Of a stretch of 6,526 nt of DNA, positions 1-6,165 are shown one piece after another. Each line of letters starts with the position of its first letter. Positions within the stretch are counted from its first letter, which is position 1. The translations under genes were made by a program, and so were the position numbers. Source of the DNA: an uncultured Clostridia bacterium (GTDB taxonomy: Bacteria; Bacillota; Clostridia; UBA1381); assembly GCA_934454215.1 (NCBI GenBank), contig CAKSGG010000168.1:1-6526 (forward strand). The letters are read 5' to 3'. The notes under the pieces were generated by a model. It worked only from the letters and a program-made list of their open reading frames with translations, was not told the origin of the DNA and ran no database searches.

Positions 1-181
1 GCGTTGTCGAATTAAATGTTGCCTTTTGGGCACTACCGAATACGTCCGAGCCGTTTTTAATATCAGCCTCGTAAACAATCGGCTGCATTTGCGCATAGGC
101 GGCAATACTCATATTTGAAAATACCGATAATGACATTACCGCCGCCGTAACAAAGCACGCCGTTTTTCTATGTATCTGCAT
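1..181 (-). CDS. Secreted protein of unknown function, N-terminal part only
   Basis: The first 60 codons of a gene that runs off the left edge. Translation begins MQIHRKTACFVTAAVMSL and shows a classic signal peptide: basic residues at 2-6, a hydrophobic core at about 8-28, and a likely cleavage after AYA (residues 28-30), so the product is exported. The mature part starts QMQPIVYEADIKNGSDVFGS and is too short to assign a family. A carbohydrate-binding or polysaccharide-degrading protein would fit the operon, but that is context only. The start is set by a GAGGAG-type Shine-Dalgarno ending 6 nt before the ATG at 181. The gene begins 17 nt after the SLH gene stops, with no terminator between, so it is probably the fifth gene of the transporter operon. 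This short frame is easily missed because it is truncated. Confidence 0.8.
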   Translation of the reverse strand, partial: MQIHRKTACFVTAAVMSLSVFSNMSIAAYAQMQPIVYEADIKNGSDVFGSAQKATFNSTT

Positions 182-198
182 AATTCTCTCCTCTCACG

Positions 199-1548
199 TT
201 ATTTTAAATTTTCACTTAATAAATCAATAATCTTTGCCGTCATTGCTCTTGTACATACTGCTGTCGGTTCAAAGCGATTCTCTCCCGTTCCCGAAAGTAT
301 GCCGAGTTTTTTGAGAATATAAACGCCCTGTTTTGCATAATCGGCAATGTCCGAATCGTCCGCAAATACTTCATCTGAAATTTCCGTATCTTTTCTATAT
401 TTTTTCAAAAGCCTTGCGCACATTGCCGCACAATCCTGTCTTGTAAGACGGTTCCCGATTCCGAATTTACTTTCGGATATGCCGAATACAATTTCATTTT
501 CAACAGCCGCACATACGCTTTGAGCATACCATGAATCGGGCAAAACATCCTCAAATGATGTTGTTCCGTTTTCGTATTTCAGCCCCGAAACCCTCATCAG
601 CATAGCCGTAAATTCCTCACGGGTTACAATATCGTTCGGCGCAAATATTCCGTTGCCTTTGCCGTTTATAATGCCGTTTTTATAAAGTCTTATTATACTG
701 TCGTGCGCCCAGCTTACGTCTGAAATATCTGAAAACGGTTCATCGTCCGATTGATTATCTTCAGGCTTTTGAGTGGGAGACGGCGGATTTACCGCTCCGC
801 CCTTTCCTCCGCTGACATTTCCCGACGCCGGTCTTGAATTGTCGGTTGACGGTGTTTTTGCATCGGACAGCGCTTTTTTATATGCGCTTGAAAAATCTGA
901 AAGAGAATAATAATCCTTTGACGAAAGTGCTACGGCAAATTTTTCAAGCTGACTTTTGCTCATCGACTCCTTATCCTTGCCGTAATCCTTAGCTATATAC
1001 TGCGAATACTTTTCCAAAGCATCAAGCACTTCACCTCTGCCGCTCATATTTATAAGAGCAATTCCCAGTGCCGTATAATATGAATCGGCAACCTCTCCCG
1101 AACAGTCTTTGAAAATTGAATACACCGTCTTTTTATCGTTTATTTTTTGGTATTCTTCATAATTAAGTCCAAATCTTTCGGCATACGTCCGTACAAACGA
1201 ATCAAAGTCGTTTTCACTGCACGCTTTAAACAGCTTTGCAATTTCATTCGTTCCCTCAATTTTTACTGTCTGTGTATCTGACGCATTTACGGAAACAATA
1301 TATTCCTTTGTTTCATCTTCAAATGGGAATGACATTGTAAAGCTGTAATTTCCGCCGCTGTCTGACAAAATGCTGTCAAGCCAGACAAGTTCTCCGTCAC
1401 TTGACGTAACGTTCAGCCTTACATCGCTCTCTGCCGCTGCCGTACCGCTTATATCGGCATTTACGTCACTGCGGCTTATATCCATTGCAAACGACGCTGT
1501 TCCCATAAAGCACATAACCGCCGCTGCCGCAATCAATATTTTCTTCAT
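199..1548 (-). CDS. SLH-domain cell-surface protein with N-terminal beta domain
   Basis: A 449-residue exported protein probably held on the cell wall by its C-terminus. Residues 1-21 are a signal peptide (MKKILIAAAAVMCFMG, cleavage after ASFA). Residues about 22-98 look like an Ig-like beta-sandwich. Residues about 100-230 are helical and may be two degenerate repeats of a helical module often placed before SLH domains in clostridial surface proteins. Residues 232-271 are a Pro/Gly/Ser/Asp-rich linker. Three SLH repeats follow: 272-320 (W280, GIINGKGNGIFAP, VTREE), 332-380 (W340, LTRQD) and 395-444 (no Trp, CTRAM). SLH domains are known to bind pyruvylated secondary cell-wall polymers. No catalytic domain is visible. 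The gene starts 36 nt after permease 2, with a GGAG Shine-Dalgarno 7 nt before ATG. Role (inference): scaffold or glycan-binding partner of the importer. Confidence 0.9.
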   Translation of the reverse strand: MKKILIAAAAVMCFMGTASFAMDISRSDVNADISGTAAAESDVRLNVTSSDGELVWLDSILSDSGGNYSFTMSFPFEDETKEYIVSVNASDTQTVKIEGTNEIAKLFKACSENDFDSFVRTYAERFGLNYEEYQKINDKKTVYSIFKDCSGEVADSYYTALGIALINMSGRGEVLDALEKYSQYIAKDYGKDKESMSKSQLEKFAVALSSKDYYSLSDFSSAYKKALSDAKTPSTDNSRPASGNVSGGKGGAVNPPSPTQKPEDNQSDDEPFSDISDVSWAHDSIIRLYKNGIINGKGNGIFAPNDIVTREEFTAMLMRVSGLKYENGTTSFEDVLPDSWYAQSVCAAVENEIVFGISESKFGIGNRLTRQDCAAMCARLLKKYRKDTEISDEVFADDSDIADYAKQGVYILKKLGILSGTGENRFEPTAVCTRAMTAKIIDLLSENLK

Positions 1549-1580
1549 TAAAATTCTCCATTCCGCCGCAAAAGCGGCAT
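1549..1580 (-). promoter_or_regulatory. Hairpin plus ribosome-binding module before the SLH gene
   Basis: On the minus strand this gap carries GCCGC-TTTT-GCGGC (1565-1578, five base pairs, four-base loop), followed directly by GGAATGGAGAATTTTA and the ATG of the SLH gene. It is not an intrinsic terminator because no T run follows the stem. The 20 bases before the start match 18 of 20 in the module before the lipoprotein gene (5017-5047), which also has a GC hairpin in the same place. A 10-codon ORF (ATG at 1580, ending TAA at 1548-1550) overlaps the SLH start as TAATG. It may act in translation initiation, coupling or mRNA stability; the function is inferred. Confidence 0.5.
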
Positions 1581-1584
1581 ATAT

Positions 1585-2451
1585 TCAGCCCTTGACCGCT
1601 CCTACCATAACTCCCGAAATAAAATACTTTTGCAACATAGGATAAATCAGAAGTATGGGCGTCATAACAATAACTATGGTCGCATATTTGATTGTTTCGC
1701 TCAAATTCAGTCCCTTGTCGCCGCCCGACATTGCCGAAGTTTCGTTCAGTATAAGTATCTCACGCAGAATTACCTGTAACGGCTGTGTGTCCTTGGAACG
1801 GATATACATTGTCGCATTGAACCATGAATTCCAGTGCGCAACGCCGTAATATAGAATCATAACCGCAATAACCGAACCCGAAAGCGGTAAAACAATATGA
1901 ATTATTTTTGTTATATCCCCTGCTCCGTCAAGGTCGGCAGATTCAAGAAGGCTGTCGGGAATCGACATAAAATATGTTCGCATAATAATCAAATTAAACG
2001 TATCTATCGAAACCGGCAAAATCACCGACCATATCGAATCATAAAGCCCCAAACGCTTAATATTTAAATATGTCGGAATAAGTCCGCCCTGAAAATACAT
2101 CGTAATAATTATAAACATCATTATTACAGGTTTCCACATAACATTCTTTGACGCAAGAACATACGCCGCCGCAATCGTCATGACAAGATTTATGCTTGTT
2201 CCGACCACAAGTATAAACAGCGTATTTTTATATCCGTTCAGAATAACATTGTTTGAAAATATCGCTTTATATGCGTCAATCGAAAAACCCGCCGGCTTAA
2301 GCAAGAAACCCGAATTGTTCATCAGCAGAGCCGCATCGGAAAACGATGCAAACAACACATAAAGAATCGGATAAAGGCAGGTAACTATAACGCCCGTCAT
2401 AATTATAAAATTGATTACGCAGAATACTTTTCTGCTAAATGTTGTTTTCAT
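1585..2451 (-). CDS. Carbohydrate ABC transporter permease, YtcP/LplC type
   Basis: A 288-residue inner-membrane subunit of a CUT1-type sugar importer. It has about six hydrophobic segments (roughly 12-36, 77-100, 108-126, 140-160, 186-206 and 257-275). The cytoplasmic coupling loop that docks on the ATPase is seen as LLESADLDGAGDITKIIHIV (168-187), a normal EAA-loop variant with the conserved D-GAG core. The C-terminus QKYFISGVMVGAVKG is typical of the YtcP/LplC group, and the length is normal. The ATG at 2451 is preceded by GGGAGG with 7 nt spacing. The stop codon TAG of permease 1 lies immediately before that ribosome binding site, leaving 12 nt between the genes, so the two permeases are probably translated in concert. 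It should pair with permease 1 as a heterodimer. The substrate cannot be told from sequence; oligosaccharides of plant or host glycans are typical. Confidence 0.93.
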   Translation of the reverse strand: MKTTFSRKVFCVINFIIMTGVIVTCLYPILYVLFASFSDAALLMNNSGFLLKPAGFSIDAYKAIFSNNVILNGYKNTLFILVVGTSINLVMTIAAAYVLASKNVMWKPVIMMFIIITMYFQGGLIPTYLNIKRLGLYDSIWSVILPVSIDTFNLIIMRTYFMSIPDSLLESADLDGAGDITKIIHIVLPLSGSVIAVMILYYGVAHWNSWFNATMYIRSKDTQPLQVILREILILNETSAMSGGDKGLNLSETIKYATIVIVMTPILLIYPMLQKYFISGVMVGAVKG

Positions 2452-2463
2452 GCTTTATCCTCC

Positions 2464-3411
2464 CTACCACAAGCTTGTTTCCGTTGTCTTTTTGCTGATT
2501 TGATTTGCAGCAACAAGGAACGTAAAATTAACAACGGAGTTAAAAAGACCGACAGCCGCCGAGAAGCTCCAGTCAAAATCCTGCAAGCCCTTTCGGTATA
2601 TATAAGTAGTTATTACGTCCGCCGTTTCATATGTAGCCGAATTGTACAAAAGAAGTATCTTTTCATAGCCCACGCTCAAAACCTGACCGATTCTCAATAT
2701 AAACATAATCATAATCGTCGGCATAATTCCGGGTATCGTAACATGGAATACCTGACGCAGCCTGCCCGCTCCGTCAAGCGACGCCGCCTCGTACAGTTCT
2801 TCATTGATTCCCGTAAGAGCGGCAATGTACAATATACTGTTCCAGCCCATTTCCTGCCATATATTTGATATTACATAAACGTATTTAAAAGCTTTCGGCT
2901 CTTGAAGTATGGAAAATGGCTGCATACCGAGCTTTGCGATAATCCAGTTTACGACGCCGTCATAAGCGCAGAAATTTTTCACCATACTGCATACTATAAC
3001 AAGTGATATAAAATGCGGCATATACGACACTGTCTGAATTGTGCGCTTGAAAAATCTGTTTTTTACCTCATTAAGCAAAATTGCGAATATAATCGGGAGC
3101 GGGAAGCTGAACAGAATGTCCAGCCCGCTCAGCAAAAATGTATTTCTCAGCACTCTCTCAAAGGATTGGCTTTTGAAAAAATCAATAAAATGCTTAAAAC
3201 CTACCCATTCGCTCCCCATAATACCCAAACGCGGCGAAAAATCCTGAAAGGCTATAATCGCACCGTAAAGCGGAACGTAATAAAACATTATATAAAACAA
3301 TACCGGCAGCGCAATAATAAGATACTTTACCTTATTCTTTTTGAAATCCTTTTTCACTCTCTCCGTAAATGATTTTCCGTCAGCCGCCTGTCTTTTTGCA
3401 ATCTGCACCAT
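2464..3411 (-). CDS. Carbohydrate ABC transporter permease, LplB type
   Basis: A 315-residue membrane permease matching the LplB group of CUT1 sugar importers. A basic cytoplasmic N-terminus (to about residue 29) leads into a first membrane segment, LIIALPVLFYIMFYYVPLYG (31-50). The group hallmarks follow: AFQDFSPRLGI (54-64), the FKRTIQTVSYMPHFIS region (121-136), and the EAA coupling loop EAASLDGAGRLRQVFHVTIP (208-227), which contacts the ATPase. Further membrane segments lie at about 90-114, 130-147, 175-200, 228-250 and 285-302. The frame is open to a TTG at 3423, but GGAGG at 3417-3421 with 5 nt spacing points to the ATG at 3411. The gap from the lipoprotein stop is only 15 nt. It forms the translocation pore with permease 2. 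No ATPase gene is seen nearby, so a shared MsmX-like ATPase elsewhere is expected. Confidence 0.94.
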   Translation of the reverse strand: MVQIAKRQAADGKSFTERVKKDFKKNKVKYLIIALPVLFYIMFYYVPLYGAIIAFQDFSPRLGIMGSEWVGFKHFIDFFKSQSFERVLRNTFLLSGLDILFSFPLPIIFAILLNEVKNRFFKRTIQTVSYMPHFISLVIVCSMVKNFCAYDGVVNWIIAKLGMQPFSILQEPKAFKYVYVISNIWQEMGWNSILYIAALTGINEELYEAASLDGAGRLRQVFHVTIPGIMPTIMIMFILRIGQVLSVGYEKILLLYNSATYETADVITTYIYRKGLQDFDWSFSAAVGLFNSVVNFTFLVAANQISKKTTETSLW

Positions 3412-3416
3412 TGTTT

Positions 3417-3421
3417 CCTCC
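3417..3421 (-). promoter_or_regulatory. Ribosome binding site fixing the permease 1 start
   Basis: GGAGG on the minus strand, 5 nt before the ATG at 3411. The alternative TTG start at 3421-3423 overlaps this site and has no Shine-Dalgarno of its own, so the ATG is preferred. Confidence 0.8.
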
Positions 3422-3426
3422 AAATT

Positions 3427-5016
3427 CTATCTTTCCTGATAGCGCTTATATGCGTTATTGTAAATCTCCAAAACCCTGTCAAGCCCCAATTCTTTGAGAT
3501 GACTTACATATTTGTCATAATTATCAAGACTTTCCGTACCTATCATGAATTTAATAAGCATTTCATTAACATACGTTTCAATCTCCGTCGTATACTTTGA
3601 AATGTCGTTTGCCTCCTCCGTTGTCGGAAGAAGAAGCGGAAGTCTGTGAGCCTCTGCATTTGTATCGGCCCATGTCTTGATTGCCGCTTTCTGCTCGTCA
3701 TAAACCATTCTCTGCTCATAATATCTCGGGTCAACAACGCTGAACTGAGCGTTTGTGTATTTATCCATTTCATTCTGAATATCGCCCGAATTGATTACCA
3801 TATCCGAAAGCTTAGGATAGCCGTCTACCATATTATAGGTAACGCCCTCTATTCCGAAATTCGCAAACATTCTTCCCTCGTCCGAATAGAAATAGTCAAG
3901 GAACTTAGCCGCAAGCTCAACATTTTTGCAGTCCGCCGTAATAGCCGATGACATACAGCCCGAATACTTCAAGTCACATATACCAAATTCAGGTTTTTCG
4001 CCCTTGTTGAGCGTCGGATAAGGAACGCCTATAAATTTCGCACTCGGATTAACCTTTTCAATCAGCGGAATATATGTACCCATAAGACCGCCGCTGCCGA
4101 GAAATGCTCCGTTCTTGCCGCTTACCGCCTTTGACTGGCTTGTTGCGGTATCAATCGTTGCAATATCTTTGTCTATAAGTCCCTCCTGATACCAACTGTG
4201 CATCATTTCGAGATAGTTTTTCCATTTCTCCGTTGCCGGACCGTATTCGATTTCTTTATTCTCATTGAGATAATAAGCCTGCTGTGTTCCGTAAGCTCCG
4301 CTTAAAAATCCCGTAGATTCCATCATCCAGTCCGAATAAATCAGCGGTGACGTCGAACCCTCTTTATTTTTAAATTCCGTAAGCATTGTATGCCAATCGT
4401 CTATAGTTTCGGGAACCGCAAGACCCAAATCATCAAGCCAATCCTTTCTTACAACAGGACCTGCCCATGCAGCCGGTTTTTCAAGGTTAAGATACGGGAA
4501 AACATAATAATCTCCCTCGTCCGTTTTAACCGCCTTATCAAGCTCGGGGTTTTCTTCCAGAATTTTTTTCAGATTCGGCGCATATGCGTCAATAACGTCA
4601 TTAAGTCCTATTATGTACCCGTCCTTGATATATTTTGCAGGGCCTCCCGCAACCTTTTTGTCGCCCCAGTCATACATGATTATATCGGGAAGCTCTCCCG
4701 AAGCAATCATAAGGTTAAACGATTCCTCAAACTGACCGCCCGTAGGTCCTTGAATATCAAGCTGTACGCCCGTACGTTTTTGCACCTCTTGGAAAAACGG
4801 CATATCCTGATATGACTTATACTCGTTGTGAACCGAGTTTATAATCCATAACGAAAGCTTATCGCCGTTTGTTTCCAGCGGATACTCCGTACCGTACTTT
4901 GCTTTTCCCGTGTCAATACTTCCTGTCTTTTTTCCCGAACCGCAGCCCGCAAGACTTGTTACCGCAAGAGCTGCCGCAAGTGTAACCGCTCCCGCTTTTT
5001 TCAAATTCTTTTTCAT
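3427..5016 (-). CDS. Extracellular sugar-binding lipoprotein, LplA/YtcQ type
   Basis: A 529-residue solute-binding protein that captures the substrate outside the cell and delivers it to the two permeases encoded downstream. The N-terminus MKKNLKKAGAVTLAAALAVT is a lipoprotein signal ending in the lipobox LAGC (22-25). Cys25 would be lipidated and anchor the protein in the membrane. A Gly/Lys/Ser-rich spacer follows, then KLSLWIIN (53-60), FFQEVQKRTGVQLD (74-87) and FNLMIASGELPDIIMYDWGD (100-119), a hallmark of family 1 solute-binding proteins of the LplA/YtcQ group. The C-terminus LKELGLDRVLEIYNNAYKRY is also typical of the group, and the length is usual for it. The frame is open to a TTG at 5073, but GGAGG (5023-5027), 6 nt before the ATG at 5016, and the signal peptide fix the start. 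It is the first long gene of the operon. Unlike many such operons, no stem-loop follows its stop. Confidence 0.95.
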   Translation of the reverse strand: MKKNLKKAGAVTLAAALAVTSLAGCGSGKKTGSIDTGKAKYGTEYPLETNGDKLSLWIINSVHNEYKSYQDMPFFQEVQKRTGVQLDIQGPTGGQFEESFNLMIASGELPDIIMYDWGDKKVAGGPAKYIKDGYIIGLNDVIDAYAPNLKKILEENPELDKAVKTDEGDYYVFPYLNLEKPAAWAGPVVRKDWLDDLGLAVPETIDDWHTMLTEFKNKEGSTSPLIYSDWMMESTGFLSGAYGTQQAYYLNENKEIEYGPATEKWKNYLEMMHSWYQEGLIDKDIATIDTATSQSKAVSGKNGAFLGSGGLMGTYIPLIEKVNPSAKFIGVPYPTLNKGEKPEFGICDLKYSGCMSSAITADCKNVELAAKFLDYFYSDEGRMFANFGIEGVTYNMVDGYPKLSDMVINSGDIQNEMDKYTNAQFSVVDPRYYEQRMVYDEQKAAIKTWADTNAEAHRLPLLLPTTEEANDISKYTTEIETYVNEMLIKFMIGTESLDNYDKYVSHLKELGLDRVLEIYNNAYKRYQER

Positions 5017-5047
5017 AAAAATCCTCCATTCCACCGCCGTCGGCGGT
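5017..5047 (-). promoter_or_regulatory. Hairpin plus ribosome-binding module before the lipoprotein gene
   Basis: A perfect inverted repeat, ACCGCCG-A-CGGCGGT on the minus strand (5033-5047), folds into a GC-rich stem of about six pairs with a three-base loop. Its 3' arm is followed directly by GGAATGGAGGATTTTT, where GGAGG (5023-5027) is the Shine-Dalgarno for the ATG at 5016. No T run follows, so it is not a terminator. The same layout and 18 of 20 identical bases occur before the SLH gene (1549-1580). A 15-codon ORF starting at 5060 runs through the hairpin and ends in TGA at 5013-5015, overlapping the lipoprotein start as ATGA. A role in setting translation level is inferred. Confidence 0.5.
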
Positions 5048-5079
5048 ATAAATTTAACATGGAAAAGAAGCAAGCCAGA

Positions 5080-5157
5080 TTACAGTTTGAAAACACGACG
5101 ACGTATATGTATACTTCGAGTGTTTGAAAGCTGTAAGATGCGCCGCTTATTTTTCAT
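5080..5157 (-). CDS. Possible 25-residue basic leader peptide
   Basis: An unannotated small ORF upstream of the transporter operon. It starts at the ATG at 5157 with AAGAGG (5165-5170) 7 nt before it, about as good a ribosome binding site as the real genes have, and stops at TAA (5080-5082). The peptide begins MKNKRRILQLSN and ends IRRRVFKL. Ten of 25 residues are Lys or Arg, including three consecutive CGT arginine codons near the end. It has no membrane segment and no family I recognise. From codon 8 to the stop codon the coding sequence forms a long hairpin (5081-5135), so translation would unfold it. It lies between the candidate promoter and the lipoprotein gene, 63 nt before that start. 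It could be a regulatory leader peptide, a genuine small protein, or a chance ORF in a structured leader; the sequence alone cannot decide. Confidence 0.4.
   Translation of the reverse strand: MKNKRRILQLSNTRSIHIRRRVFKL
5081..5135 (-). repeat. Long imperfect inverted repeat (leader hairpin)
   Basis: Two arms of about 25 nt pair around a two-base loop at 5108-5109. From outside in: TACAG (5081-5085) with CTGTA (5131-5135), TTT (5086-5088) with AAA (5127-5129), AAACAC (5091-5096) with GTGTTT (5120-5125), CGA (5099-5101) with TCG (5116-5118), and GTATA (5103-5107) with TATAC (5110-5114). Small bulges separate these blocks. In total about 22 pairs form. It lies in the presumed 5' untranslated region of the operon and inside the small ORF 5080-5157. 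No T run follows on either strand, so it is not an ordinary terminator. An RNA switch or a DNA operator are both possible. Confidence 0.65.
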
Positions 5158-5190
5158 GTCGTAACCTCTTTCTGCTTAGTTGATAATTTT

Positions 5191-5219
5191 AATATACTAT
5201 ACCGCATTTCAAAATACAA
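5191..5219 (-). promoter_or_regulatory. Candidate sigma-A promoter of the transporter operon
   Basis: On the minus strand, TTGTAT (5214-5219) and TATATT (5191-5196) are separated by 17 bp. The -10 box matches the consensus at 5 of 6 positions and the -35 box at only 3 of 6. AT-rich sequence surrounds it. Transcription would start near 5184, giving a leader of roughly 170 nt that contains the small ORF and both hairpins. An overlapping TATAGT (5198-5203) is a rival -10 box but has a worse -35 partner. The weak -35 would suit an activator-dependent promoter; no regulator gene is in the window. Confidence 0.4.
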
Positions 5220-5273
5220 GCTTCTATTTTTAAAATATCCCACATTATCTGCAAATGCTCCGCAACAATTTAT

Positions 5274-5303
5274 AAAAAAACGTGCATTTTCCGAAATTGC
5301 GCA
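5274..5303 (-). terminator. Probable intrinsic terminator after the acyltransferase gene
   Basis: On the minus strand TGCGCAATTT-CGG-AAAATGCACG (5281-5303) forms a ten-position stem with two mismatches and one G-U pair, followed at once by seven T (5274-5280). It begins one base after the TAA stop at 5305-5307. The stem is imperfect and rather AT-rich, so termination may be partial, but its place between the acyltransferase gene and a new promoter is what a unit boundary should look like. Confidence 0.55.
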
Positions 5304-5304
5304 T

Positions 5305-6156
5305 TTATTTACTCGGAGAATATACATAAATTCCCCTTGAAAATCCCATACTTCCGCCCGATTTCAGATATTCGAGCAGCTTTTTCGCAAGGCTTGTTTC
5401 CGGAACTATTTTTGATAAGTCATACCCCTCCGGCTTATAAAATACTCTCCAGAAATTCCCGTTTGATTCTTCAACATTTGTAATGTCCCATATGTCATAA
5501 AACTTTCTGAGATTTGACCCCTCGGCATACATTTCATACTGCGGCGGATACAGCAGCCATGAATGGCAGCTAAACACCATTTTTTCACCATTGCCGCCGA
5601 AAAATTTATAAGCCTCGTCAAACGACTTATGAACGTCCTCAATTTTAAGCGGTGAGCCTGATGGTATATGAGTTGCTATAATTCTGTCTCCTTTTTTAAC
5701 TATATCCTTATAATCCACAGGCGAGGATATTTCCTGAAATTGCAGCCGTCCGAGCGCAAACACATTACACTTACAGAAGAATCTGTACCAGTCCAATACA
5801 AACGTCCCCCAAACTCCGTAAAGCTTTCTGCACTCGTCAGCCTTATAAATCATGTCTTTCATTGTATTCAGATATAATTCATCAGAATAACCCTTTATGT
5901 AAAACATATATCTGAGCGGCTTTGCGCACATAATCAGAAATACCATATTAATTGTATAAATACTTATACCAAGCTTTTTTGAAACTTCATTAAGAACATT
6001 TTCATAAAAGAGCGTTTCTTTCATAAAATATTCGTCCATCGCTCCGCATACTTTACCGAACAGCTCATCATCGGATTTCAGTTTATCAAATGCGTCCGCA
6101 AATACATTTTCCGCCTCTTGCGTAAATCCTATTTCTCTGCAAAATTCACAAATCAT
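5305..6156 (-). CDS. Acyltransferase-like protein, NAT_N plus GNAT_C type
   Basis: A 283-residue cytoplasmic protein with no signal peptide or membrane segment. It resembles the two-domain Firmicutes family described as N-acyltransferase N-terminal domain followed by a GNAT-like C-terminal domain. Residues 1 to about 125 are the helical N-terminal part (FCREIGF, then YGVWGTFVLDWY at 113-124). The C-terminal part carries motifs I associate with the family: VFALGRLQFQ (132-141), HIPSGSPL (163-170), VFSCHSWLLYP (194-204), SNLRKF (214-219), WRVF (236-239) and ETSLAKKLLEYLKSGGSMG (253-271). The family is presumed to transfer acyl groups; the substrate is unknown. The frame is open to 6249, but GGGAGG (6166-6171), 9 nt before the ATG at 6156, sets the start. 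Only 16 nt separate it from the previous gene, so they are probably co-transcribed. The terminator after it suggests it is not part of the transporter operon. Confidence 0.8.
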   Translation of the reverse strand: MICEFCREIGFTQEAENVFADAFDKLKSDDELFGKVCGAMDEYFMKETLFYENVLNEVSKKLGISIYTINMVFLIMCAKPLRYMFYIKGYSDELYLNTMKDMIYKADECRKLYGVWGTFVLDWYRFFCKCNVFALGRLQFQEISSPVDYKDIVKKGDRIIATHIPSGSPLKIEDVHKSFDEAYKFFGGNGEKMVFSCHSWLLYPPQYEMYAEGSNLRKFYDIWDITNVEESNGNFWRVFYKPEGYDLSKIVPETSLAKKLLEYLKSGGSMGFSRGIYVYSPSK

Positions 6157-6165
6157 TGCATTGTT

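Noticed and set aside
1565..1578. Hairpin between permease 2 and the SLH gene read as a terminator
   Set aside because: The stem is followed by GGAATGGAG rather than a T run, and the next ribosome binding site begins at once.
1370..1645. Plus-strand open frame of 91 codons across the SLH gene start
   Set aside because: It is antisense to the SLH signal peptide. Its FFIKILHS segment also appears in the plus-strand frame at 4910-5164 only because both oppose the shared start module.
2500..3372. Plus-strand open frames opposite permease 1 (2500-2868, 3013-3372, 3041-3247)
   Set aside because: They are antisense to a clear LplB-type permease, have basic low-quality translations, and no family is recognisable.
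4390..4815. Plus-strand open frame of 141 codons opposite the lipoprotein gene
   Set aside because: It lies wholly antisense to a well-supported lipoprotein gene, its translation shows no recognisable domain, and the frame is a by-product of the opposite-strand codons.
5017..5073. Longer lipoprotein starting at the TTG at 5073
   Set aside because: This would put 19 extra residues before a perfect lipoprotein signal and ignore the GGAGG site before the ATG at 5016.
5033..5148. Alternative pairing of CGGCG in the small ORF (about 5141-5147) with CGCCG in the second leader hairpin
   Set aside because: Only five base pairs form and they do not extend, so a two-state switch cannot be claimed from it.
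5198..5203. TATAGT as the -10 box of the operon promoter
   Set aside because: It matches the consensus well, but no acceptable -35 box lies 16-18 bp upstream; the TTGTAT/TATATT pair with 17 bp spacing fits better.
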